From Luteococcus sanguinis (GTDB lineage: Bacteria > Actinomycetota > Actinomycetes > Propionibacteriales > Propionibacteriaceae), in assembly GCF_039527675.1 (NCBI RefSeq), contig NZ_BAAAKI010000002.1, positions 124,001 to 188,000 of the forward strand: 64,000 bases of DNA. The letters are read 5' to 3'. The position numbers were made by a program, and so were the translations under genes. The notes beneath the pieces were generated by a model that saw only the letters and a program-made list of their open reading frames with translations, made no database searches and was not told the origin of the DNA. Below are positions 26,967-36,102 of this stretch, piece by piece; positions within the stretch are counted from its first letter, which is position 1, and every line of letters begins with the position of its first letter.

Positions 26967-27601
26967 TGGTTCGTGCGGGCAAGGGGATCTACGGCTACGA
27001 GCGCGCGATCGCCCGCGCCGGTCTGGGCCCGGTGGCAGGGGCCGACGAGGCCGGACGGGGTGCCTGCGCCGGCCCGCTGGTGGCTGCTGCCGTGGTGCTC
27101 GCAGACACCCCCGCGCGTCGGATCGAGGGTCTCGCGGACTCCAAGGTCTTGACCGCCAGGGCACGCGAGCGCCTCTACGACGAGATCATGGCGAAGGCCG
27201 TCTCGGTGTCCTGGGTGCGGATCGAGGCACCCGAGTGCGATGAGCTGGGCATGCACGTCGCCGACATCCAGGCCCTGCGCCGCTCGCTGCTGCGGTTGGA
27301 ACCATCGCCGGCCTATGTGCTGACCGACGGCTTCCCCGTCGACGGGCTGGGCATGCCCGGGTTGGCGGTCTGGAAGGGCGACCGTGTCGCTGCCTGCGTG
27401 GCTGCCGCATCCATCATCGCGAAGGTGACCCGCGACCGGATCATGGTCGAGTTCGCCGAGCATTACCCCGACTACGCCTTCGAGGTGCACAAGGGCTACT
27501 GCACGCCCCTGCACCAGGCCCGGCTGGACGAGCACGGACCCTGCGCGATCCATCGGTACCGGTTCGACAATGTCGCCCGCGCTAGAGTGGACGCACCATG
27601 A
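26966..27601 (+). CDS. rnhB: Ribonuclease HII
   Basis: A 211-residue enzyme that nicks RNA in RNA-DNA hybrids, including single ribonucleotides in DNA. The catalytic DEDD set is represented by GADEAGRGACAGPL near residue 25, LTDGFPVDG, and AASIIAKVTRDR. It is coupled to lepB (TGATG) and overlaps the DUF2469 gene (ATGA), in the conserved actinobacterial order lepB-rnhB-DUF2469. Confidence 0.95.
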   Translation: MVRAGKGIYGYERAIARAGLGPVAGADEAGRGACAGPLVAAAVVLADTPARRIEGLADSKVLTARARERLYDEIMAKAVSVSWVRIEAPECDELGMHVADIQALRRSLLRLEPSPAYVLTDGFPVDGLGMPGLAVWKGDRVAACVAAASIIAKVTRDRIMVEFAEHYPDYAFEVHKGYCTPLHQARLDEHGPCAIHRYRFDNVARARVDAP

Positions 27602-27909
27602 GCGCAGAAGACCTGGAAGCCTACGAGAGCAAGCTCGAACTGGACCTGTACCGCGAGTACAAGGACGTCGTGGGCATCTTCACCTACGCGGTGGAAACCG
27701 AGCGTCGCTTCTACCTGTGCAATGCCGTCGACCTGAAGGTGCGCACCGAGGGCGGGGACGTCTACTACGAGGTCTCCATGGGTGATGCCTGGGTGTGGGA
27801 CATGTACCGTCCCGCGCGGTTCGTGAAGTCAGCCAAGGTGTTGACCTTCCGCGACGTCTCCATCGAGGAGATCGCGCACTCCGACCTGCAGGTGCCCGAG
27901 GACAAGTAA
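27598..27909 (+). CDS. DUF2469 family protein
   Basis: A 103-residue acidic protein conserved across actinobacteria and regularly next to rnhB. Sequence begins MSAEDLEAYESKLELDLYREYKDVVGIFTYAVETERRFYL. No catalytic motif can be recognised and function is unknown. A TAGAGT box 9 bases before the ATG suggests it can also be transcribed as a nearly leaderless message from within the rnhB end. Confidence 0.88.
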   Translation: MSAEDLEAYESKLELDLYREYKDVVGIFTYAVETERRFYLCNAVDLKVRTEGGDVYYEVSMGDAWVWDMYRPARFVKSAKVLTFRDVSIEEIAHSDLQVPEDK

Positions 27910-27930
27910 GCCTCCGGTCCTCCCACGGAG

Positions 27931-27939
27931 TTATCCACA
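27931..27939 (+). promoter_or_regulatory. Perfect DnaA-box 9-mer upstream of yraN-comM-dprA
   Basis: TTATCCACA matches the DnaA consensus exactly. It lies in the 114-base spacer between DUF2469 and yraN. One isolated box does not make an origin but could be a regulatory site for the following operon, or chance. Confidence 0.4.
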
Positions 27940-28023
27940 ACCACCCGTTGATTCGTCCCGATCTGGGGACGGTGAAACGCGCGCGCCCAATTTTCCAAGA
28001 GTGGGCAGTGGAGGTGGTCCACG

Positions 28024-28434
28024 GTGGACGAACGACACGCGCGCCCGGCAGCACAGTTGGTGGCGCCGGACCGGCAGGAAACAGGTCGATATGGGGAGGA
28101 CCTCGCGCACGGGTACCTGCACCGGCTGGGTTGGCAGGTGGTCGAGCGCAACTGGCGCTGCGCCCGCGGTGAGATTGACATCGTCGCGCTCGAGCCGCTG
28201 CCCTCGGGTGGCCGGTGCATCGTCTTCGTCGAGGTGAAGTGTCGCCGCGGCCGCGGCTATGGCGACCCGCTGGAGGCGGTGACCCGCAACAAGGTTCGCA
28301 AGCTCGTCGAGCTCTCCCAGCTGTGGCTGCGTGAACACGACCTGCACGCCGAGCAGATCCGGATCGACGCCATCGGCGTGCTTCACGAGCGGGGACGCAA
28401 CCAGGTGCACCACGTCCGCGGGGTGACGCGATGA
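28024..28434 (+). CDS. yraN: YraN/UPF0102 nuclease-like protein
   Basis: A 136-residue protein of the UPF0102 family, related in fold to Holliday-junction resolvases and restriction nucleases. Visible marks: GRYGEDLAHGYLHRLGWQVVERNWRC, GEIDIVALE and VFVEVKCRRG, which hold the Glu/Asp/Lys of a PD-(D/E)xK-like core. The start is GTG 28024 with GGAGGTGG upstream. Overlaps comM by ATGA. Biochemical role is not settled in the family. Confidence 0.88.
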   Translation: MDERHARPAAQLVAPDRQETGRYGEDLAHGYLHRLGWQVVERNWRCARGEIDIVALEPLPSGGRCIVFVEVKCRRGRGYGDPLEAVTRNKVRKLVELSQLWLREHDLHAEQIRIDAIGVLHERGRNQVHHVRGVTR

Positions 28435-29963
28435 GCTCGGCGTCCGCATGGTCGGCGGTGCTGATCGGCATGCAGCCGACGCTGGTCGAGGTGGAGGCTG
28501 CCATCGGCAATGGCCTGCCCAAGACGGTGCTGGTGGGGCTCCCTGACACTGCTCTGTACCAGTCCCGTGACCGGTGCACGGCTGCGGTCGCCTCATCCGG
28601 TTGGCAGTGGCCCTCGGCGCTGGTGACGATCAACCTTTCACCGGCGGGCCTGCCCAAGGCGGGCACCCATTTCGACCTGGCGATCGCGACGGCGGTGCTG
28701 GCGGCGGCGGGAACCGTCCCGGCCGCCTCTGCGGCGCGGACGATGATGATGGGGGAGCTGGGCCTGGATGGGCGGGTGCGCCCCGTCCGGGGGGTGCTGC
28801 CGGCGCTGCTCGCGGCCCAGGAAGCGGGGTTCGACCGCGCCATCGTCCCGGCCTCGCAGGTCGGCGAGGCCGGTCTGGTGACCGGGATGACCGTCTGGGG
28901 TGTCCGCAACCTGGCCGACCTGGCCGAGGTGCTGGCCGGACGCCCCGTGCTGCTGGCGCCCGATGACATGGCGTCCGACGTGGTGGGTGAACCGGCACCG
29001 GCGCTCGACCTGGCCGACGTCGTGGGCCAGCAGGAGGCAAAGTTCGCGCTCGAGGTGGCCGCCGCCGGTCGGCACCATCTTTTCTTCCATGGTCCCCCCG
29101 GGGCGGGCAAGACCATGCTGGCCGAACGGTTGACCTCGCTGCTGCCCGATCTGGCTTCGCGGGAATCGCTGGAGGTGTCGGCGCTGTACTCGCTGGCGGG
29201 CCGCAACCTCAACGACGGGCTGGTCTCGCGTCCGCCCTTCTGCTCCCCACACCACAAGACCTCACCGGCCGCCATCGTCGGCGGTGGTTCCCGGGTTCCC
29301 AGACCAGGGCAGGTCTCGCTCGCCCATCGCGGCGTCCTGTTCTTGGATGAAGCACCCGAGTTCCCGCCGTCAGTGCTGGAGAGCCTTCGCACGCCGCTGG
29401 AGTCGGGGATGGTGGCGATCGGGCGCGCCGCCTACGAAGCGCGCTACCCGGCGCGCTTCCAGCTGGTCATGGCAGCCAATCCCTGCCCGTGCGGCAATCA
29501 TGGGACCGCTGGCCTCATGTGCAGGTGTTCCCCGATGCAGGTGCGCCGGTACAGGGAGCGGATCAGTGGGCCGATCCTGGACCGGATCGACCTCACCCAT
29601 CGGCTGGCTCCGACCCGCACCAGCTACCTGGAGATTGCAGGCGCTCGCGGTGAGTCGTCCGAGGTGGTGCGCGAGCGCGTGGCTTTGGCCCGGGAACGGC
29701 AGGCGCACCGGCTGCGGGGTACCTCGTGGATGACCAATGGCGAGGTGCCGGGGCACTACCTGCGCGACCAGTTGCCGCTGCCGGACGGGGTCGAGCTGTT
29801 GGACGAGGCGCTCGTGCGCGGCCGGGTGAGTTCCCGCGGGGTCGATCGGGTGATGCGGATCGCCTGGACCCTGTGTGACCTGGCTGGTCGCGACCGTCCG
29901 TCCCGGGCCGACGTGCGGGGCGCGCTTGAGCTGCGCCGGGGCGAGACGAGGGCAGCCGCTTGA
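28431..29963 (+). CDS. comM: ComM/YifB AAA+ helicase-like ATPase
   Basis: A 510-residue Mg-chelatase-like AAA+ protein. ComM proteins are hexameric helicases that help branch migration when DNA is integrated after natural transformation. The N-terminal domain has GLPKTVLVGLPDTA and NLSPAGLPK; Walker A GPPGAGKT is at about residue 221; Walker B LFLDEAPEF and a Cys-rich loop (NPCPCGNHG...CRCSP) follow. Encoded between yraN and dprA with ATGA and TTGA overlaps. Confidence 0.93.
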   Translation: MSSASAWSAVLIGMQPTLVEVEAAIGNGLPKTVLVGLPDTALYQSRDRCTAAVASSGWQWPSALVTINLSPAGLPKAGTHFDLAIATAVLAAAGTVPAASAARTMMMGELGLDGRVRPVRGVLPALLAAQEAGFDRAIVPASQVGEAGLVTGMTVWGVRNLADLAEVLAGRPVLLAPDDMASDVVGEPAPALDLADVVGQQEAKFALEVAAAGRHHLFFHGPPGAGKTMLAERLTSLLPDLASRESLEVSALYSLAGRNLNDGLVSRPPFCSPHHKTSPAAIVGGGSRVPRPGQVSLAHRGVLFLDEAPEFPPSVLESLRTPLESGMVAIGRAAYEARYPARFQLVMAANPCPCGNHGTAGLMCRCSPMQVRRYRERISGPILDRIDLTHRLAPTRTSYLEIAGARGESSEVVRERVALARERQAHRLRGTSWMTNGEVPGHYLRDQLPLPDGVELLDEALVRGRVSSRGVDRVMRIAWTLCDLAGRDRPSRADVRGALELRRGETRAAA

Positions 29964-31111
29964 ATGCACGGGTTCATGAACCGACGCACTGGGACGAGGA
30001 GCGGCGGGCTCGCGCCACGCTGACCTGGCTGGCGGAGGCTGCCAACCCCCGCTTGGCGGCGCTGGTGGCCCGCCGTGGCGCCGTGGAGGTGATGGGGGAC
30101 CTCGCGCAGCTTGGGGTGGAGAGCTGGACCAACCGCGCACGCAACTTCGAGATCGATGCCTTGGTCGAAACCGCACACGGTCACGGCATCAGGTTCGTGG
30201 TTCCGGGGGACGACGAATGGCCCGCTCAGCTGGATGAGCTGAACGATGTCTGCCACGAGCGTCTCGGCGGTGCACCGTTGGGGCTCTGGTTGCGTGGGCC
30301 CGGCCGACTGGACCAGTGCGCCGGCCGTGCCCTCGCGCTGGTCGGCGCGCGCAGTTGCACCAGTTATGGCGAACAGGTCGCCACCGACCTGGCGCTCGAC
30401 CTGGCCGGGGGCTCGCGGTGGGGCGGGTGGACGGTGCTGTCAGGTGGGGCCTTCGGGATCGACGGCTGGGCCCACCGAGGCGCACTGGCCGCAGAAGGAA
30501 GCACGGCGGCGATTCTGGCCGGTGGCCTGGACCGGCCCTACCCGAGCGGCAACGCCTTGCTGTTCGAGCGACTCGCTGCAGAGCAGTTGCTCATCAGCGA
30601 AGTGCCGCCCGGGCTACGGCCCACGAAGGTGGGCTTCCTGGCCCGCAACCGGCTGCTCGCCGCGTTGTCCTTGGGCACCGTCGTCGTCGAGGCCGCGGCC
30701 AGGTCAGGAGCGCTCAACACGGCTCGCTGGGCAGCTCACCTCAACCGGATGGTGATGGCCGTGCCCGGTCCGGTGCACTCGGCGCTGTCGATCGGCACCC
30801 ATCGGCTGGTTCGCGACCACCAGGCCGAGCTGGTGACCTGCGCCGCGGAGGTGGTGGGTCTCGTCTCCCCGCTGGCGCGACAGCCAGAACTGCCCGTCGG
30901 CGGGCACGCCGTCGCGCTTGACGCCCTGGCTCCGCACCTCATGGCCATCCGCGAGGTACTTCCTGGAGGGGGCGGGATGCCCGCGGGGGTGGTGTCAGGC
31001 CTGTCCGGGCGGCCGATGGCAGAGGTTCTGGCATCCTTGGGCGAGTTGGCGGAACTGGGTTTCGCCCGGGTCGACCAGGTGGGGGAGTGGCACCTGGCCC
31101 ATCCGGGCTGA
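29960..31111 (+). CDS. dprA: DNA-processing protein DprA
   Basis: A 383-residue protein that loads RecA on incoming single-stranded DNA. The Rossmann-like domain is recognisable by ALVGARSCTSYG, SGGAFGIDGWAHRGAL, AILAGGLDRPYPSGN and FLARNRLLAALS; a C-terminal winged-helix-like domain follows. The start is TTG 29960, which overlaps the comM stop (TTGA); no better start is in frame before the conserved region. With comM next to it, DNA uptake or recombination is the likely context, though the uptake machinery itself is not in the window. Confidence 0.93.
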   Translation: MNARVHEPTHWDEERRARATLTWLAEAANPRLAALVARRGAVEVMGDLAQLGVESWTNRARNFEIDALVETAHGHGIRFVVPGDDEWPAQLDELNDVCHERLGGAPLGLWLRGPGRLDQCAGRALALVGARSCTSYGEQVATDLALDLAGGSRWGGWTVLSGGAFGIDGWAHRGALAAEGSTAAILAGGLDRPYPSGNALLFERLAAEQLLISEVPPGLRPTKVGFLARNRLLAALSLGTVVVEAAARSGALNTARWAAHLNRMVMAVPGPVHSALSIGTHRLVRDHQAELVTCAAEVVGLVSPLARQPELPVGGHAVALDALAPHLMAIREVLPGGGGMPAGVVSGLSGRPMAEVLASLGELAELGFARVDQVGEWHLAHPG

Positions 31112-31128
31112 GCGAGTGGAGGGTGACC

Positions 31129-31773
31129 ATGCGGGTCTACGCACGTCCCGGCTGGAGACTGGTCCGACAGCTGGTCGCAGACTCCTTCGTCGTGTTGTGG
31201 GTGGCAGGTTGGGCCTTCGTCGCACGCCTGTTGCACCGCGCCATCGCGGCACTGGCGGCCCCAGCCCGGGAGGCCGCCGAGACCGCTGCCCAGCTCAGCC
31301 ATGCGATGGGGGATGCACAGGGACGGCTTTCCGAGCTCCCGGTCGTCGGTGGCGACGTCGCCGAGCCGCTCGGGCGGGTCGCCAGCGGCTTGGACGGGCT
31401 GGTGGGCCAGGCCGACCAGCAGGCCACCCAGATCCTGCACCTTGCCACCATCGCCTCGTGGGCCTGTTTCCTCGTGCCGGTGCTGGGGCTGCTCGCCGTC
31501 TGGCTGCCCTACCGGGTGCGCTTCATCCGGCGGGCGGCCGCGGCACGTCGCTTCGTCAACGCGGACGCCGACCTGGAACTCTTCGCGCTGCGGGCGATGG
31601 CCAACCTCCCGATGGACCAGATCGCGGCGATCAGCGACGACCCGGTCCGGGCTTGGCGGGCCGGAGACCAGCAGGTGATCCGGGCACTCGCGGCCCGGGA
31701 ACTGGAACACACCGGGCTGGGCATGCCAGCGCCGGTGCGTCAGTCCTTGGGGCACAAGGGTCACAAGGGTTGA
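31129..31773 (+). CDS. Conserved membrane protein of unknown function
   Basis: A 214-residue protein with two hydrophobic segments (about 15-40 and 105-125) separated by a long Ala/Gly-rich helical stretch that probably faces outside, and a cytoplasmic C-terminal half beginning with Arg-rich YRVRFIRRAAAARRF. No family recognised with certainty. ATG 31129 is preceded by GGAGGG at a good distance and lies 17 bases after the dprA stop, so it may be in the same operon. Its stop is only 2 bases from the end of the convergent amidase gene. Confidence 0.65.
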   Translation: MRVYARPGWRLVRQLVADSFVVLWVAGWAFVARLLHRAIAALAAPAREAAETAAQLSHAMGDAQGRLSELPVVGGDVAEPLGRVASGLDGLVGQADQQATQILHLATIASWACFLVPVLGLLAVWLPYRVRFIRRAAAARRFVNADADLELFALRAMANLPMDQIAAISDDPVRAWRAGDQQVIRALAARELEHTGLGMPAPVRQSLGHKGHKG

Positions 31774-31775
31774 GT

Positions 31776-34169
31776 TCAGGCCGTCAGGCCGAGGCCCTTG
31801 GTGGAGGCCATCAGGTCGGTTCCGCGCTTCAGGCCAGAGGTGGTGTTCAGGTAGACCCGGACGGCCGTCGTCGACCCATGGGCGACCAGGTCCCAGCGTC
31901 CGTCGCCGTTGAGGTCTCCCACACCACGCACCCTCGTGAAGGCACCCCACCCCCAGCCGGCCAACACCCTTGTGCCCGCCAGACCGCCGCCAGCGCTGCC
32001 GGAGAAGCGCCACAACTTCGACGAGGAGTCCACCACCAGCACGTCCACGAAGCCGTCACCGTTCACGTCGCCCACGCTGGACAGACGGCGCATTCCGGTG
32101 AAGTCACCACCGACCACGGTGATGCGGGAGATGCGCAGGCCCTTGGCCAGTGTGTAGCGCACCAGCTGGTTCTTGGCGTTGATGCCGAGCACTTCGGGCA
32201 TGGCGTCACCATCCATGTCGGGCGCGACGGCCAGTTCCCGCAGGCCATTCCAGCCGGTGCCCACCAGCTTCTTGCCCGTGAACTTGCCGCTGCCGAGCCC
32301 GCGCCACAAGTAGAGACGTCCGTGGATGTCGCGGGCCAACAGCTCACCCTTGCCATCGCCGTCCAGGTCGGGCACCTGCGAGACCCAGGAGTACTTGCCG
32401 GTGAGGCTGGTCCCCGTCCTCGCCGCACCCGACTTGCCCGTCGACCCGGTGGGGAACCAGCGCAGCGATCCGTCCGGCTGCACCGAGATCAGGTCGGCGC
32501 GCTTGTCGCCGGTCTGGTCGCCCATCACCACGCGTGCGGGAGTCGCCGTCTTCGTCGCCGTGGGGGTGGGATTCGGGGTGGGGGTCAGCGTCCGCGTGAA
32601 TCTGCCACCCTGCCAGGACACGCGACCGGTGGAGAAGTTCTGGTAACCGGCGGTGCTGGAGGTGTTGACCGCCTCTGCGGTGGGATAACCAGCGCTCGGG
32701 TTGGCGTCCATCCAGGCCGCCATCGCCGTGGTCACCGCGTGGGCGCCGGTCGCGGACGAGTGGTAGATGCGTCCGTTGGCGAAGCGGGCCACCGACAGAC
32801 CGGTGCTCGCGCCAGGCTCCTGGTTGCCCGTCGGCCATCCCAGCCACGAGGTGGTGCGGCCCAGCGACTCGTAGCGTGCCGCAACCGACCCGGTCAGCGC
32901 GAAGGTCGCGTTGGTGGACGACTTCTGGTAGATGTCACCGCCGGAGAAATCGGTCACCCGGCCGCCGGCGATGCCACGCTCCATCACGTGGGGGGAGCCG
33001 AAGACTCCGCCCTCACCACCCTGTGCGACCCACGCCTGGTAGATCGGCGTCTGCCAGTTGCCCATGGCGCTGGCCACGCGGGTGCGCAGGGTGGGCATGT
33101 AAGCGGTGATGTTGGTGCCGGGGCAGGCGGTCGACATCACGTCTCCGTGACGGGCGATCCGGTTGATGTACTTCCCCGCCAGGGTCAGCTTGGCCGCCGG
33201 GTCGCGGTAGTTGCCCGCGAGCTTCCAGGCCAGCACCTTGGTCACCGAGCTCATCGCAGCGTCCGTCTGTGCGGCCGTGGATGAGTTCATCATCACGCTC
33301 ACGCCCACGGTGTTCGTGTTCCACGAGGTGGCGTGGGCTCCGTGGACGGGGTTGTAGACGCCGCCGTGGCGCCCTTCGAAGACCTGTCCGTACTTGTCGA
33401 CGAGGAAGTTGTAGCCGATGTCGCACCAGCCCATCGTCTTCACGTGGTAGGCGTAGATGCCACGCACGATCGAGGCGGACTGGTCCTTGGTATAGCTGTT
33501 CGACCCCGCGGTGTGGTGGACGATTGCGGCGCTGATCGTCGAGTCCAGGTTGGCGGGCACGCAACTCGATCCGTTGTACGAGAGCAGGGACTCGTCGGCG
33601 CCCCACTGCGAGCGGCTGATCACGGTGGGCTTGGTGGCGTAGGTGTAGCCCGACGCGGCGCTGCCGTAGCTGGTGCCCGCGGAGCTTGGCAGGGACTCGT
33701 CCGAGGTCACCTTGTTCGTGTCCACCAGGGAGAGCCGCAGGTCGTCTGCCTGCTGGCCGGTGCTGCCGAGCACGCGTGCCTCGACCTGCGTGCTGGCACC
33801 GACATAGGTGGGGTCGGTGCCGAGTCGTCCGCGTCCGGTCTCAGAGGCGCCGACACTGATCTCGAGGGTCGTCCACTCGCTCCAACCGGTTGCCCCGAAG
33901 GTGCGGACCTGTGGGACGGCGCCGTCGGGGAGGGTCTTCCAGGTGAGGCCGACCAGGTCGAAGTTCCCGGATGTGGTGGGCAGTGAGGCGATGACGGCTT
34001 TGCCGTCAGCCGTGCCGGCGGAGGTGGCGGGAACCTCGATGGCGGTGATGGACGTCTGCGCGTCTGCGGCCTGCGCCATGGGCGGCGGGAGCGTGACCGC
34101 GAGGGCTCCGACAAGGCTGGTCAGCGCAATCGAGCTGCCGAGGTGTCGGCGGGCAGAGGATGTTGGCAC
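31776..34169 (-). CDS. Secreted N-acetylmuramoyl-L-alanine amidase with LGFP and FG-GAP repeats
   Basis: A 797-residue exported multidomain protein. Order: signal peptide (1 to about 35, ending AQA), a beta-rich region, an Amidase_2/PGRP domain with the zinc motif IVHHTAGS near residue 218 and HGDVMSTACPGT near 345, three or four LGFP-type repeats (about 370-500; for example VFGSPHVMERGIAGG and LGWPTGNQEPG), a Thr/Pro linker (about 527-545) and FG-GAP/VCBS-like repeats with DxDGDGxxE calcium-type loops to the end. It should cleave the amide bond between muramic acid and peptide while bound to the envelope. GTG 34169 is preferred to GTG 34175 because AGGAG overlaps the latter. Confidence 0.88.
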   Translation of the reverse strand: MPTSSARRHLGSSIALTSLVGALAVTLPPPMAQAADAQTSITAIEVPATSAGTADGKAVIASLPTTSGNFDLVGLTWKTLPDGAVPQVRTFGATGWSEWTTLEISVGASETGRGRLGTDPTYVGASTQVEARVLGSTGQQADDLRLSLVDTNKVTSDESLPSSAGTSYGSAASGYTYATKPTVISRSQWGADESLLSYNGSSCVPANLDSTISAAIVHHTAGSNSYTKDQSASIVRGIYAYHVKTMGWCDIGYNFLVDKYGQVFEGRHGGVYNPVHGAHATSWNTNTVGVSVMMNSSTAAQTDAAMSSVTKVLAWKLAGNYRDPAAKLTLAGKYINRIARHGDVMSTACPGTNITAYMPTLRTRVASAMGNWQTPIYQAWVAQGGEGGVFGSPHVMERGIAGGRVTDFSGGDIYQKSSTNATFALTGSVAARYESLGRTTSWLGWPTGNQEPGASTGLSVARFANGRIYHSSATGAHAVTTAMAAWMDANPSAGYPTAEAVNTSSTAGYQNFSTGRVSWQGGRFTRTLTPTPNPTPTATKTATPARVVMGDQTGDKRADLISVQPDGSLRWFPTGSTGKSGAARTGTSLTGKYSWVSQVPDLDGDGKGELLARDIHGRLYLWRGLGSGKFTGKKLVGTGWNGLRELAVAPDMDGDAMPEVLGINAKNQLVRYTLAKGLRISRITVVGGDFTGMRRLSSVGDVNGDGFVDVLVVDSSSKLWRFSGSAGGGLAGTRVLAGWGWGAFTRVRGVGDLNGDGRWDLVAHGSTTAVRVYLNTTSGLKRGTDLMASTKGLGLTA

Positions 34170-34456
34170 AAGCACTCCTGGATAGAGGGGGATAGACGGA
34201 CATCCCCCCCAGACGAACCGCCGTGAACGAGGCCATTACACAACATGGAATCGTCGACAGATCAATCCGAGGGTGGAGCATCGGGTGCCGGTGGCGTGGC
34301 CATCAACCTGGCGATGTGCCCGCCACTAGGGTTTTCGTGTCGTAGAGCACTGACGACACAGGTTTTGCATGAGGGTGCAGTTCAGCTTGAGGGATCGGCA
34401 ACCGACCAGCCGCTGCGAACCACCCCCCGCGCGCGGGGACTTGGCATGATGGGCAG

Positions 34457-35248
34457 ATGAAGTGGGTGCTGGCGTTGGCCGTGACGTCCTTGGCCGTCAT
34501 GCTCGTGGCGCGTTCGCGTACGCGAGGCCAGCTTCGAGCGCTGGCGGCCGAGAACGAGTGGTGGCGCGTCCTGGCCCGACAGCGGGCTGACCAGGTGTCC
34601 ATGTTGAGCCATGAGCTGCGGACCCCGCTGGCGCTGGTTCGAGGCTCAGCTGAGTTGCTCGGTGACGAGACGGTGGGCAGGCTCGACCGCGTCCAGCGGG
34701 AACTTGTCGAAACGATTGCGAGCAACACGGAACGGATGAACACGCTGGCGGAAGACCTGCTGGTGGACGCCCAGATCGATGCCGGGTTGTTCGTCATGCG
34801 AATGTCGCTCGTCGACCTGCGACGATTGGCGGTGGGCGCCGTGCGGGATGTGGCGAAGGTGGAGCAGGTGCCCATCCATCTCGAGTGTCGGGGTGCACCA
34901 CCCCGAGTGCCCGCCGACCCGGCCCTGCTGCGCCAGGTGCTGGTGAACCTGCTGAACAACGCGATTCGACATGGCGGCCAGCACTGCGAGGTGTCGGTGC
35001 GGTTGCGGACGACCGAAGGCAGCGTACTGCTGTCGGTGAGTGATTCCGGCCCTGGCATGACGGACAGGACCCGACGGGCAGTCTTCGGCCGGGAACCCGG
35101 CGCCAAGAGCGAGACGGGACATGGGCTGGGCATGATCATCAGCAAACGGATCGTGGAGATGCACGGGGGGAAGATGATGCTGGACACGGTCACGGGACAT
35201 GGCACCACGGTCACGGTGGCGCTCCCGGACAAGATGGTGACTTCGTGA
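34457..35248 (+). CDS. Sensor histidine kinase with minimal N-terminus
   Basis: A 263-residue kinase with one N-terminal membrane helix (about 3-19), no extracellular domain, and then HisKA with the phospho-acceptor His 52 in SHELRTPLALVRG. The ATP-binding domain has LRQVLVNLLNNAIRHG, DSGPGM and GHGLGMIISKRIVEMHGG. With no input domain it probably depends on a partner for its signal; the transporter genes downstream are candidates. ATG 34457 follows CATGAT by 6 bases and may be leaderless. It overlaps its response-regulator gene (GTGA). Confidence 0.9.
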   Translation: MKWVLALAVTSLAVMLVARSRTRGQLRALAAENEWWRVLARQRADQVSMLSHELRTPLALVRGSAELLGDETVGRLDRVQRELVETIASNTERMNTLAEDLLVDAQIDAGLFVMRMSLVDLRRLAVGAVRDVAKVEQVPIHLECRGAPPRVPADPALLRQVLVNLLNNAIRHGGQHCEVSVRLRTTEGSVLLSVSDSGPGMTDRTRRAVFGREPGAKSETGHGLGMIISKRIVEMHGGKMMLDTVTGHGTTVTVALPDKMVTS

Positions 35249-35955
35249 ACCAGGCCGAGCCGGGGCGGCGTCCAGTGCTGGTCGTCGATGATGAGCCGCA
35301 GATGGTTCGGCTGGTCGGGCTCGCGCTCAGGGCCCAGGGTTTCGACACCATCCAGGCCAGCTCTGCCGTGGATGCCTGGCAGGTGCTGCGCACCCATGCG
35401 GTGAGCGTGGTGGTTCTGGACGTGATGATGCCCGGGGAATCCGGGGTGGACCTGTGCCGCCGGATCCGAGAACTTAGCGACGTACCCATCGTCCTGTTGA
35501 CCGCACGCGGGCTGGAATCGGAACGCGTTGGCGGCCTGGAGGCCGGAGCGGACGACTACGTGGTCAAGCCCTTCAGCCCGCGAGAGTTGGCGCTGAGGGT
35601 TGCGGCCCTGGCGAGACGAGCAGCAGGACATGAGCAGCCCATCCGGGAGGGGGCGGTTCGGGTGATCGGCCATCTGCGACTGGAGGCAGGCGCGCAGTTG
35701 GTGCAGTTGGACGACCGGCAGGTGCGTGTCAGTCCCGGGGAGTTCCGGTTGTTGTGGCGGATGGCGGAGCGTGCCGGGGAGACGGTCTCCTGGAATGAAC
35801 TCCACGCCGCGCTTGGGGAATCGTCGGATGCCGTGGGTGAACGAGAGTTGGTGCGTACGGCGATCTACCGCCTGCGGGGCAAGCTCGAAGTCGACTCGGC
35901 CTCACCGGCATTGATTCTGACGCACCGCGGCCGAGGTTATCGGCTCGTGGCGTGA
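35245..35955 (+). CDS. OmpR-family response regulator
   Basis: A 236-residue transcription factor. The receiver has the acidic pocket VVDDEP, the phospho-acceptor Asp in VVLDVMMPG, Thr in LLTARG and Lys in VVKPF; the C-terminal winged helix has RVSPGEFRLLWRMAERAGETVSW and TAIYRLRGKLE...LTHRGRGYRL. Start is GTG overlapping the kinase stop. The most likely target is the adjacent transporter operon 147 bases downstream. Confidence 0.92.
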   Translation: MNQAEPGRRPVLVVDDEPQMVRLVGLALRAQGFDTIQASSAVDAWQVLRTHAVSVVVLDVMMPGESGVDLCRRIRELSDVPIVLLTARGLESERVGGLEAGADDYVVKPFSPRELALRVAALARRAAGHEQPIREGAVRVIGHLRLEAGAQLVQLDDRQVRVSPGEFRLLWRMAERAGETVSWNELHAALGESSDAVGERELVRTAIYRLRGKLEVDSASPALILTHRGRGYRLVA

Positions 35956-35984
35956 CCGTGTACTCGAGTGCCGGACGTTCCTTC

Positions 35985-36000
35985 ATCACACAACTGTGAT
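35985..36000. promoter_or_regulatory. Inverted repeat in the transporter promoter region
   Basis: ATCACA-CAAC-TGTGAT is a perfect 6-bp inverted repeat in the 147-base spacer upstream of the binding-protein gene. It could be an operator for the adjacent response regulator. A possible -10 box (TAGTGT) is at 36044-36049. Confidence 0.4.
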
Positions 36001-36102
36001 CATCCGCGCCTGTTGCCGTGACCCATTGCTCCCTTGCGGTCCCTAGTGTTCACGGCAGCGGCCCACCAAAGGCCCACGATGAACCACGAACAGGGAGGCG
36101 CA

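Noticed and set aside
27931..27939. Replication origin.
   Set aside because: Only one DnaA box, no AT-rich unwinding region and no dnaA/dnaN nearby.
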